The position numbers were made by a program, and so were the translations under genes. Of a stretch of 13,311 nt of DNA, positions 5,554-12,241 are shown piece by piece (position 1 is the first letter of the stretch; each line of letters opens with the position of its first letter). The DNA lies in assembly GCA_946221495.1 (NCBI GenBank), contig CAMIFA010000142.1:1-13311 (forward strand), written 5' to 3'. The stretch is from an uncultured cyanobacterium. Lineage in GTDB: Bacteria > Cyanobacteriota > Cyanobacteriia > Cyanobacteriales > Chroococcidiopsidaceae. The notes under the pieces are model-generated. The model was not told the DNA's origin. It ran no database searches and saw only the letters and a program-made list of their open reading frames with translations.

Positions 5554-7241
5554 TGACAAATTTATTGCTATCAAGCTTGGCTGCTGTTGCTAGACATACC
5601 AAAGCCAACTTTGTAAAAAAAACTCGCTATTCCGAAGCTGTGCAAGAGCAGTTTTTGCGCGACCTGTTGCTGGTTCATCAAAATACAGAACTTGGTCGGA
5701 AATATGGGTTAAGCGAGATTAAAACCATTGATTCTTTTCGTGAACAAATTCCCATCCTACCCTACAGCAGTTATGAACCATTAATGGAGCGCATCGCCAG
5801 GGGTGAGCAAAACATTCTCACAGCCGCTCCAGTTGTTTATTTGACTCTAACTAGCGGCTCGACTGGAAAGAAAAAACTAATCCCAACGACTAGGCGAACG
5901 CAGGATATTGTCCGCACAGCTACTTTAACAAGTATGGGCTTTTTAAGTGAAGCATTGCGAGAGCGGAAACTACAGTTTGGCAAACTGCTAGTGACTAACT
6001 CAACGCAAGCATGGGGACGTACCAGTGGCGGTATTGAGTACGGTCCATCCAGTGCTGGCGTTCTCCGCATGGATAAGCGTCTCTACAAGCAATTCTTTGC
6101 CCACCCTTACGAAACCATACAGGCAGCAGACAGTCTAACTCGCCACTACATTTGTCTGCTATTTGCCCTACGAGAACGGTCAATGCGCGGTATAATTGCT
6201 AACTTTCCCATGCTGATACTGCGAACCTGCAACTATTTGGAGCGCTATGCCGAAGACCTGATCCAGAACTTAGAAAAAGGTACAATAGCAAGTTGGTTAG
6301 AACTGGAACCAGAACTTCGAGCCAGTCTGGAGCGGCAATGGTCATCTGCTCCCAGTTGCGCCGCTCAATTGCGGAAAATCTTGAATTCAAAGGGACGGCT
6401 CACCCCCAAGAACGCTTGGCCGCATCTGTCTTTTGTCGCTACGGCACGCGGGGGAACATCAGATTTTTACTTTGAGCGATTTCCTACCTACTTCAGCGAT
6501 ACTCCCGGATGGGGGGCAGTGTACTCATCAGCAGAAGGGATGTTCAGTATTTACCACGACCTCAACAACGACAGCAGCATCCTGGCGATCGAGAGTGGCT
6601 TTTTTGAGTTCATCCCTGAAGACCAATGGGAGGTAGAGCATCCCAAAACTTTACTAGCTATGGAAGTTAAGCCAGGAGAACGCTACCGAATTCTGATCAC
6701 AAACTATGGTGGCTTCTACCGTTACGACATTGGCGATGTCGTTGAGGTTATAGGTTTTTACGAGACAGCACCCCTAATTGTCTTTCGTTACCGTCGCGGT
6801 GGGTTCATTTCTTCTACAACTGAGAAAACGACTGAGTTTCATGTAACTCAGGTAATGCAAGCCTTGCAACAAGAATTTAACCTACCTTTAGAAGATTTCT
6901 GTATTACCTTATCTGAACACGATTTCCCAGCTCGCTATCTAGTGAACATTGAAGTGGCTCCTAACCAGACACTCAACAACTTGCAAGCTTTCCTTGCTAG
7001 GTTTGACCGCAGGCTTCAGGAAGTTAACACCCATTATGAAATTAGTCGCCGAGATCCAATCCCTCCTCCCCGACTGCGGATTTTGACAAATGGAAGCTTT
7101 GCTATCCTCCGTCAATGGCAAGTGCAGAGAGGAATTCCCGATTCACAATTAAAATTTCCCCACATCAGTGAAGACCGGAGTTTTCTGGCTGGACTCGCCG
7201 TAGAGCAGGAAGTCAGGCTACCAGAAGATATAGATGGCTAA
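5553..7241 (+). CDS. GH3-family acyl-amido synthetase (adenylate-forming)
   Basis: The 562-residue product belongs to the GH3 branch of the ANL adenylate-forming superfamily. These soluble enzymes activate a carboxylic acid with ATP and join it to an amine, usually an amino acid; in plants they conjugate auxin and jasmonate. The bacterial substrate cannot be read from sequence. ATP motifs are present: LTSGSTGKKK at 99-108 (P-loop like), YSSAEG at 324-329, and YRYDIGD at 389-395 with the conserved aspartates. KTTEFH, in the segment after the YRYDIGD motif, matches the hinge before the C-terminal lid domain. Length is normal for the family and I see no missing motif. The start ATG overlaps the stop of the leader peptide and lacks a ribosome site. 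No acyltransferase, carrier protein or transporter lies next to it, so the partner pathway is open. Confidence 0.9.
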   Translation: MTNLLLSSLAAVARHTKANFVKKTRYSEAVQEQFLRDLLLVHQNTELGRKYGLSEIKTIDSFREQIPILPYSSYEPLMERIARGEQNILTAAPVVYLTLTSGSTGKKKLIPTTRRTQDIVRTATLTSMGFLSEALRERKLQFGKLLVTNSTQAWGRTSGGIEYGPSSAGVLRMDKRLYKQFFAHPYETIQAADSLTRHYICLLFALRERSMRGIIANFPMLILRTCNYLERYAEDLIQNLEKGTIASWLELEPELRASLERQWSSAPSCAAQLRKILNSKGRLTPKNAWPHLSFVATARGGTSDFYFERFPTYFSDTPGWGAVYSSAEGMFSIYHDLNNDSSILAIESGFFEFIPEDQWEVEHPKTLLAMEVKPGERYRILITNYGGFYRYDIGDVVEVIGFYETAPLIVFRYRRGGFISSTTEKTTEFHVTQVMQALQQEFNLPLEDFCITLSEHDFPARYLVNIEVAPNQTLNNLQAFLARFDRRLQEVNTHYEISRRDPIPPPRLRILTNGSFAILRQWQVQRGIPDSQLKFPHISEDRSFLAGLAVEQEVRLPEDIDG

Positions 7242-7530
7242 TAAATATTAAGAACTTCTTGGATCACCGGAGCTTAGATTCACGTCGAATAATTCAGGGA
7301 TTACACAAAATATTTCAATCATAGGCAAATCTTTCCAAGTTCTTGGCTTTTATGAGTTGTAAGTAATACCAGTTTGAAACTTTCACTGATCTCTTACCGT
7401 TTCGGAAGATTCAGGACTTACAGATTAATCAGTCAAACTTTAAAAAGTTAGGAGAGAGCAGATTCGTCTCCTTCTTAGTTCGGGGAATAGTGAAGGCAAG
7501 TATTGCTATTTACAGATTGCTAAAGCATTT
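7242..7530 (+). other. Non-coding region after GH3
   Basis: No clear terminator follows the GH3 stop; only the small symmetry AAGAA-C-TTCTT (near 7250) is seen. The region contains promoter-like copy 3 (7328-7347) and a hairpin AGGAGA/TCTCCT (7450-7455, 7467-7472) followed by TCTTAGTT. The rest shows nothing I can name. Confidence 0.5.
7328..7347 (+). promoter_or_regulatory. Shared promoter-like element, copy 3 (box only, -10 degenerate)
   Basis: AATCTTTCCAAGTTCTTGGC differs from the consensus only at position 19 (G for A), which makes CCAAG-TT-CTTGG a perfect inverted repeat. At the expected -10 position stands GAGTTG instead of TATCTA, so this copy may be inactive or use a shifted -10. The next coding candidate is the microprotein at 7531. 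Confidence 0.45.
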
Positions 7531-7632
7531 ATGAAAAAATCAGCTATTGCCTTGATTGTGCTCACCCTTCTCTCGTCGCTGATAGCGTTCACAACTCCCT
7601 ATATTTTAATCTTTTCAGGAAAATTTATTTAG
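7531..7632 (+). CDS. 33-residue hydrophobic membrane microprotein
   Basis: An ATG at 7531 opens a 33-codon frame ending in TAG 7630-7632. The product has a lysine pair, then a continuous hydrophobic stretch (residues 4-30, beginning SAIALIVLTLLSSLIAF), so it is either a single-pass membrane peptide or a signal-like sequence. No clear ribosome site precedes it. It lies between GH3 and the convergent DUF347 gene, downstream of promoter-like copy 3. Single-pass microproteins are common in cyanobacteria, but I do not recognise this one. Confidence 0.42.
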   Translation: MKKSAIALIVLTLLSSLIAFTTPYILIFSGKFI

Positions 7633-7695
7633 CCTATCACTTCTTCAGTTTTTGCAACACAACCCTGTTGAGCGACATGGCAAATCGCCACCTCA

Positions 7696-7726
7696 CTGCC
7701 AATCAATCTTGTCGGTCAATTGGCAG
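7696..7726 (-). terminator. Hairpin across the stop codon of the leftward DUF347 gene
   Basis: CTGCCAAT (7696-7703) and ATTGGCAG (7719-7726) form a perfect 8-bp stem with a 15-base loop, overlapping the TGA stop (7703-7705). No T tract follows on the minus strand, so intrinsic termination is doubtful; RNA-end protection or a bidirectional pause site is possible. Confidence 0.3.
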
Positions 7727-8470
7727 TAATGCTGGTTTCTTATGCTTAAGGCTTAAGTAAATAACTAGGCTTGCAATGATAGAAAGAAAAACCATACTCG
7801 TTCCAGTTGTACCCCAACCCAGACCACCTGATGAAGCAGGTTGTGATAGTAGATCGCCTATCGATGCTCCAAGTGGACGAGTCAAGATGTAGGCTAACCA
7901 AAATGCCAAAACTGCATTCATCCGAAAGTAATAATAACTAGCTGCTATTGCTGCAATTGAAGCACCAAATACTACTGCTGATTGGGCATAACCCAAACCC
8001 GAAGCCTCAGCTAAGTAGTCTCCTGTTGAAGTACCCAAGGCAAACGTCAACAAAATAGCCGCCCAATAATACAGCTCTCTTTTGGTTGTATTAATAGAGT
8101 GCATAGCTAATGTCTTTTCGCTCAAATACCAAAGTGCAAAAACTGCTGATAAGGCGACACTAAAAACTATGTTAGTTGTCATCAAAGTTACTCCAAACTC
8201 GTCTACCAATCGATCGGTAATTAGTGTGCCAACAATACTTACCAAAACGACTACAAGCCAGTAACTCACTGGAACATACCGTTTAAGTCTAAACTGATTG
8301 AAAAGTACAATCAGTAGCAAACCGCCCATAATGTAAGATGTACCGCCTAAACCAAGGTTCATCGTGAACGCCAAAAAATCAGCCGCAGTTTCACCTACTG
8401 TGGTTGCTAAAATCTTAATTATCCAGAAAAAAATTGTAACCTCTGGAACCCTGTTCAACACTTTTTTCAT
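7703..8470 (-). CDS. Four-repeat DUF347 (COG4705) integral membrane protein
   Basis: The 255-residue protein starts at ATG 8470 with a strong ribosome site (AGGAGA on the minus strand, bases 8477-8482). It is built of four repeats of the DUF347 type, each with about two membrane helices and the pattern W-x(3)-K/I-L-x-T-x(2)-G-E/T-x(2)-D-x-L, then a glycine-rich turn. They start near VTIFFWIIKILATTVGETAADFL, VPVSYWLVVVL, RELYYWAAILLTFALGTSTGDYL and NAVLAFWLAYILTRPLGASIGDLL. The second repeat is the most diverged (TLITDRLVDEFGVTL). About eight membrane spans are expected, probably in the plasma membrane. The function of the family is unknown; charged residues buried in repeats suggest transport, which is inference. 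Its paralogue lies at 10971. It has no promoter box close upstream, unlike that paralogue. Confidence 0.9.
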   Translation of the reverse strand: MKKVLNRVPEVTIFFWIIKILATTVGETAADFLAFTMNLGLGGTSYIMGGLLLIVLFNQFRLKRYVPVSYWLVVVLVSIVGTLITDRLVDEFGVTLMTTNIVFSVALSAVFALWYLSEKTLAMHSINTTKRELYYWAAILLTFALGTSTGDYLAEASGLGYAQSAVVFGASIAAIAASYYYFRMNAVLAFWLAYILTRPLGASIGDLLSQPASSGGLGWGTTGTSMVFLSIIASLVIYLSLKHKKPALLPIDRQD

Positions 8471-8618
8471 GATATTTCTCCTGCTTAATATTTTTAGAGT
8501 AATTATGAATCTTTTATGCTAGTTCCTGACCCTTATTTGTGTTCACAGATTCATGAGCTTTTTCAACCAGAACAGAGCAATTTGCAGGATGAATTACATG
8601 ATTACTAACGCTGCTTGG

Positions 8619-8640
8619 AAAAACTCTGCGCTCGCAGAGT
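8619..8640 (-). terminator. Leftward intrinsic terminator
   Basis: On the minus strand ACTCTGCG-AG-CGCAGAGT is a perfect 8-bp GC-rich stem followed by a T run (bases 8619-8623 are AAAAA on the plus strand). It would end leftward transcription about 150 bp before the DUF347 start codon, so a transcript from promoter-like copy 4 would stop here and not reach that gene. Confidence 0.55.
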
Positions 8641-9246
8641 GTTCGCGCCGGACTAAAAAGATCAGATCAGCGCCCCACTATTTAATCACTAGAAATAAAC
8701 AGGGTTAACAGTTATACATTCAAGCACTACAACTTGTGCTTTCTACCGATAGAAACTATCTAAAATTTTGATCTATGCGTTAACATTGATGTAATCCTTA
8801 CGTTTAAAGTCAAAAAAAATTCCATTGGATCGTAGAGTTCTAGCAGCGCTACCTGTGGACTTATTAAAGATATGGTGTCCAGCTTTTCTAAAGACAGAAG
8901 CTACATATCTAGTGATTGTTGACTCTCCTCTAATCCCGTTAGTATAAACCCGCCATTTAATCTTGTCTCGTTAATTTTTAAAGCTCCGGTAGAAAACTAA
9001 AGTCTAAGATGTGTAATGGTAAAGAACACTCAAAAAATAGTCATTGTGATTCTCTTACTGGCAGATAACTATACTCAGCAGTTAATGAGTGAATGGCATA
9101 AAAATAACCACGATTTGAAGGCTAAAAGCCTAGTAAATTGAATGCAGATACAGCCTAATTTCCCGTTAGCTTAATGTTATTCGTTAATGAGTGTAAGGAT
9201 ACTGACTCATAGTAATTTGCATATGTTACATGGGCATATCCCACTC

Positions 9247-9278
9247 TAAGTAGTAAATGTCAAGAACTCGGAAAGATT
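9247..9278 (-). promoter_or_regulatory. Shared promoter-like element, copy 4 (leftward)
   Basis: The minus strand reads AATCTTTCCGAGTTCTTGAC (9278-9259), six bases, TACTTA (9252-9247), then GAGT. The spacing is the same as in the rightward copies, and it shares the G at position 10 with copy 1. No leftward gene follows before the terminator at 8640, so a roughly 600-nt non-coding transcript is predicted. Confidence 0.6.
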
Positions 9279-9468
9279 GACTTTGACTAGAAAAAATTAA
9301 GTGCGAGCACCTCAGCCACGACTAGATTCTGTTATGTTCTTCTGTTTACTTACTTGTGTATTCATCATTCCAAAAAAGAAGCAGCAACATTCGCTGGCTA
9401 TATAGATCAAATGTAATAGCCACAGCAAGAATCGTTGTGATATGCAAAATGACTAATGCGGTTTAAAA

Positions 9469-9500
9469 AATCTTTCCAAGTTCTTGACTTTTGTTATGTA
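9469..9500 (+). promoter_or_regulatory. Shared promoter-like element, copy 5
   Basis: AATCTTTCCAAGTTCTTGAC (9469-9488), six bases, TATGTA (9495-9500), then AAGT. The first gene starts 49 bases after the -10, at 9550, and has a ribosome site. This copy probably drives the small cluster 9550-10517. Confidence 0.68.
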
Positions 9501-9549
9501 AAGTCAAACCTCAAGCTCAAATTTAAGGGGCTTTACACGAGGACTTGGC

Positions 9550-9882
9550 ATGACTGAGGTGGGCAAACTCCTACCAAGCTTATATCAGATAGGGATTAGA
9601 GTTTTAGCAGTGATGGCATTCATTAATCTTAAATTCCTGCTAAACGACAACATGGGCAGTACGAATGAAGTTGATGTTTTACCTTTGGCAAAACAATACG
9701 TTGACCCAAGCTGGATTCCAAAAGACTGGTATCTTAACCAACCGCCTGGCTATCGTCTGCTATTTGAAACATTGTTTGGCAGGTTGATAGTAGCTTGGGG
9801 GTTTCTAGCAACCTCTGTAGTAGGGCGGCTAATATGCTATGGGCTAGTTGTTTTAGGGCTAGTTCTCATAGGTAGAAGGTGA
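9550..9882 (+). CDS. N-terminal remnant of a larger multi-pass membrane protein
   Basis: The 110-residue product starts at ATG 9550 after GAGGA (9539-9543). It has a hydrophobic stretch at 8-32, a conserved-looking soluble segment (VDPSWIPKDWYLNQPPGYRLLF, residues 52-74, the phrase from VDPSW onward being rather characteristic), and membrane segments around 78-108. From memory this resembles the start of cyanobacterial membrane proteins of about 500 residues annotated DUF6798; I hold that loosely. The frame stops at TGA 9880-9882, but the same frame continues with hydrophobic residues (NLSLPLLLLAVT) to TAA 9937, so the TGA looks like a nonsense mutation within a gene that also lost its 3' part. 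It may still be expressed as a short protein, since promoter and ribosome site are intact. Confidence 0.6.
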   Translation: MTEVGKLLPSLYQIGIRVLAVMAFINLKFLLNDNMGSTNEVDVLPLAKQYVDPSWIPKDWYLNQPPGYRLLFETLFGRLIVAWGFLATSVVGRLICYGLVVLGLVLIGRR

Positions 9883-9943
9883 AATCTCAGCTTGCCATTA
9901 CTGCTGCTAGCCGTTACAGAGAGGCTGATATGGAGATAATGTT

Positions 9944-10396
9944 ATGAACTCTAGCCAAGCAGATAAAGTCTGGTTGAAATTTCCTGAGTTGAGAGAGAGA
10001 CTACTGGAAAATTTGCGTAGTTTGGCAGATGCAAAAGATCAACGCCAAGTATCGCTCATTCAAGAGAATGTGAACCATTTGAAGATTCCATCTGAAATTG
10101 AGGAGAAACACTGCAACTTTAACGTGCATTTTATCTATTTCGAGTTTGCATTTGACTTTGTTTACGACGATACAAGCCTAGTAGAAAATCCTAAAGGTGC
10201 AATTGGTCTTTTCCTCAAGAATGAGCGCGAAGCACAGGCAATCGAGGCTGTTTTACACGCAATCGAGCGAGTTTTTCAGGCAACAGGAATTGGTGTTGCT
10301 GACCAAGAATATATCAACTCTCCAGAGTGGACGAATGTACTTGAGACGGTATTTCATGCTTTGCAGACAATAAATAACGATCATGAGGCTTGCTGA
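9944..10396 (+). CDS. SCO4402-like soluble hypothetical protein
   Basis: The 150-residue protein starts at ATG 9944, preceded by GGAG about nine bases earlier. It is soluble and mixed alpha/beta, with no signal or membrane segment. The order FPELRERLLENLRSLAD near residues 13-29, then FVYDDTSLVENPKGAIG near 72-88, KNEREAQAIEAVLHAIE near 92-108 and NSPEWTNVLETVFHAL near 125-140 recalls the SCO4402 family, small proteins of unknown function in actinobacteria and others, sometimes grouped with immunity-type proteins. That match is from memory and moderate. It lies 62 bp after the truncated membrane gene and overlaps the next start by 14 bases, so the three probably share a transcript. Confidence 0.72.
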   Translation: MNSSQADKVWLKFPELRERLLENLRSLADAKDQRQVSLIQENVNHLKIPSEIEEKHCNFNVHFIYFEFAFDFVYDDTSLVENPKGAIGLFLKNEREAQAIEAVLHAIERVFQATGIGVADQEYINSPEWTNVLETVFHALQTINNDHEAC

Positions 10397-10517
10397 CATT
10401 GAGTCAATCGATGCAAGGTTAAGTTGGGCAAGGCGTGTAATCGGTGAGCTAGCTAGTCTAGCTCTAGTCTTGCTGCTGTCTATACAACTTTTGTTACGAC
10501 TAGTATTCTTGTATTAG
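10383..10517 (+). CDS. 44-residue single-pass membrane protein, possibly frameshifted
   Basis: An ATG at 10383 overlaps the end of the preceding gene by 14 bases, a normal layout for translational coupling. The product has an amphipathic N-terminus (residues 1-20, MRLADIESIDARLSWARRVI) and one hydrophobic helix (22-44) ending at TAG 10515-10517. In the -1 frame, from about 10470, the sequence stays open and hydrophobic (LAAVYTTFVTTSILVLVAA and on) to TAA near 10557, which would give a second membrane helix. The switch would fall in a CTAG-rich low-complexity tract. It may thus be an intact 44-residue protein or a frameshifted one of about 58 residues. No family is recognised. Confidence 0.45.
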   Translation: MRLADIESIDARLSWARRVIGELASLALVLLLSIQLLLRLVFLY

Positions 10518-10970
10518 TAGCAGCGCTGATATTGTGTTTAGCAATTTTAAGCATTTAAGTAATAGGACTAAAAAAACATATTAAATATACGACTTTAATT
10601 GATTTATTATCTAACACTTATTATAAATGAAAAAAATATACCATAGAACATCTGACTAGCTCAACTAGAAAGCCACATGATAATCAAGATAAACACGAAT
10701 ATCAAAAGTATTAAAAAAATAAACATGATTAATTAAATATTCCGAGTTTTTGAATTTAGCTGCTTAAACTGAGACTGCTTTAGCCCTGAACAATATCAAT
10801 TCAAATCTAAAGCACACCAGATACAGGAAATAATAATTTTTTAGTAATTACGCTAAATAGTAATGTCTTCATTCCCAGCTATATCTTTCCAAGTTCTTGA
10901 CTTTTCCTCTCTAAAGTGAAGCCACAAGTCCAGATAAAGTATGACAGCCCAATAGTAAGTAGGAGCAAAA
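10518..10970. other. 453-bp AT-rich non-coding region
   Basis: The region is very AT-rich with short A and T tracts and no gene. Near its end, 10869-10881 repeats exactly the 13 bases (TCATTCCCAGCTA) that form the 5' arm of the terminator at 5261-5273, directly followed by promoter-like copy 6. A ribosome site (AGGAG, 10961-10965) precedes the next gene. Confidence 0.5.
10882..10913 (+). promoter_or_regulatory. Shared promoter-like element, copy 6
   Basis: TATCTTTCCAAGTTCTTGAC (10882-10901) differs from the consensus only in its first base. After six bases, TCTCTA (10908-10913) and AAGT follow. The DUF347 gene starts 57 bases after the -10. Confidence 0.68.
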
Positions 10971-11726
10971 ATGAGCAAACTTCCACAAATTACTGCATTT
11001 TTTTGGATAATGAAGATATGTGCAACCACATTGGGAGAAACGGTAGGAGACCTTTTATCGATGACGTTAAACGTGGGCTATGCTGTTAGTTCTATGATAT
11101 TGGTTGGAGTATTTTTGACTACTCTTGTAACTCAATTGATATCGAAAAGCTATAACCCGCTACTTTATTGGACCGTCATCCTTGCAACCAGTACAGCTGG
11201 TACAACGATGTCAGATTTCATGGATCGCACTTTAGGGCTTGGCTATGCTAAGGGGTCTATGATTTTAGTTAGCATTCTCTTGGCTATTTTGGCATTCTGG
11301 CGATTCAGTATTGGGTCTCTATCTGTTACTAACGTCAACACGCCTAAAGTTGAGCTGCTTTATTGGACTGCAATTCTATTTTCAAATACTTTGGGTACAG
11401 CCTTGGGCGACTTCCTAGCCGATACTTCTGGACTTGGATTTGCAGGAGGAGCGCTCCTAATTGCTAGTTTGCTTGCTCTGGTATTAGCAGCGCATTACTA
11501 TACCCAAATTTCCGCAGTCATGTTGTTTTGGATTGCGTTTGTCCTTACCCGACCATTTGGTGCAACACTAGGGGATTTTCTTACAAAAACACACGCAAAA
11601 GGTGGACTCGGTTATGGTACTATCGGCTCATCTATAGTTCTTGTGTCAATACTTGGAGTCTGTATCCTGTTCACAACTCTAAAGCAGAGAAGATTAACCC
11701 TGACTAGGGCGTTGCCGAAAGAATAA
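10971..11726 (+). CDS. Four-repeat DUF347 (COG4705) integral membrane protein, second copy
   Basis: The 251-residue protein starts at ATG 10971, five bases after AGGAG (10961-10965). It has the same four-repeat plan as the leftward protein at 7703-8470, with repeats beginning ITAFFWIMKICATTLGETVGDLL, NPLLYWTVILATSTAGTTMSDF, VELLYWTAILFSNTLGTALGDFL and AVMLFWIAFVLTRPFGATLGDFL. All four keep the G-x-x-x-x-D core, and the second is better preserved than in the paralogue. About eight membrane helices are expected; the C-terminal tail is short and basic (KQRRLTLTRALPKE). The first and last repeats are the most alike between the two proteins. Function is unknown. Promoter-like copy 6 lies just upstream, placing it in the shared regulon. 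Confidence 0.9.
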   Translation: MSKLPQITAFFWIMKICATTLGETVGDLLSMTLNVGYAVSSMILVGVFLTTLVTQLISKSYNPLLYWTVILATSTAGTTMSDFMDRTLGLGYAKGSMILVSILLAILAFWRFSIGSLSVTNVNTPKVELLYWTAILFSNTLGTALGDFLADTSGLGFAGGALLIASLLALVLAAHYYTQISAVMLFWIAFVLTRPFGATLGDFLTKTHAKGGLGYGTIGSSIVLVSILGVCILFTTLKQRRLTLTRALPKE

Positions 11727-11752
11727 TGATAAAGATTGCATCATAGATACAT

Positions 11753-11834
11753 AAAGGTGTCCCACAATTCAATTTAACCAAAACCGTAAAAAACGGTCGT
11801 TGCAAACATAGACAGTCTTACAAGTGCAAATACT
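11753..11834 (+). pseudogene. Decayed transposase zinc-ribbon fragment (IS1-like)
   Basis: In the frame starting at 11753 the translation includes KTVKNGRCKHRQSYKCKYC. The pattern V-K-N-G-x(n)-H-R-Q-x-Y-K-C-x-x-C is that of the N-terminal zinc ribbon of IS1-type and related transposases found widely in cyanobacteria. The first cysteine pair and a start codon are missing, and the expected G-R-Q-F after the second pair is lost. It looks like a small remnant of an insertion sequence. The match is short and from memory. Confidence 0.35.
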
Positions 11835-12083
11835 GTAGTCCTCAGAGCGCTCGAATTTTACTGCTTGTGGTGCTACTCAAACGACGTAAAACAACTATGC
11901 CTCAAAATGCACGTATTTGCAAAAGTAGAAAGTAGTTAGACATTGTTGGTTTACACAAACACTATGATTTCAACTATTAGTAGATAATAGTCTTTAAAAA
12001 TTATTATCCATTTTTAAAATATTGGAAATATTCACAATTATTTATCAACTAAGTTTTTAGTAACAAAATCAAGTTATATCTAA

Positions 12084-12115
12084 AATATTTTCAAGTTTTT
12101 GACTTTTTATATTTA
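12084..12115 (+). promoter_or_regulatory. Shared promoter-like element, copy 7 (diverged)
   Basis: AATATTTTCAAGTTTTTGAC (12084-12103) matches the box at 17 of 20 positions; all three changes replace C with A or T, as expected in this AT-rich stretch. After six bases, TATTTA (12110-12115) and TAGT follow. The bestrophin ATG lies 126 bases after the -10. Confidence 0.5.
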
Positions 12116-12241
12116 TAGTAAATCTGTGGTTTTAGCTAACAAACTTACAAAACAAAAAACTCTTAAATACGTATTTTTGCTAAAAAATATTAATCCACTT
12201 TTTAAAAAATACTATAAACTCATTATTTTATCTTTTTTAAA

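Larger units (their letters stand above)
8471..9549. other. 1.08-kb region without clear genes
   Basis: I find no supported gene here. It holds a leftward terminator-like hairpin (8619-8640), two adjacent inverted repeats AAGCAC/GTGCTT (8722-8741) and TTTCTA-CCGA-TAGAAA (8740-8755), leftward promoter-like copy 4 (9247-9278) and rightward copy 5 (9469-9500). A 41-codon rightward frame at 9016-9141 (beginning MVKNTQKIVIVILLLADNY) and an open stretch without ATG near 8800-8945 lack ribosome sites and are not called. The promoter of the DUF347 gene should lie within 8471-8600 but is not obvious. Confidence 0.55.
11727..12241. other. 515-bp AT-rich region with transposase debris
   Basis: Apart from a decayed zinc-ribbon fragment (11753-11834) and promoter-like copy 7 (12084-12115), I see nothing here. 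ACCGT-AAAAA-ACGGT (11783-11797) can fold but has no T tract. The second half, from about 11940, is strongly AT-rich, unlike the gene-bearing parts of the window. Confidence 0.5.

Noticed and set aside
9016..9141. 41-codon rightward frame starting MVKNTQKIVIVI
   Set aside because: It has no ribosome site, lies antisense to the predicted leftward unit, and I recognise no family.
5058..12115. Promoter-like copies as a dispersed transposable element (MITE)
   Set aside because: Similarity is confined to about 36 bases, there are no terminal inverted repeats or target duplications, and the spacing to a -10-like hexamer is fixed.
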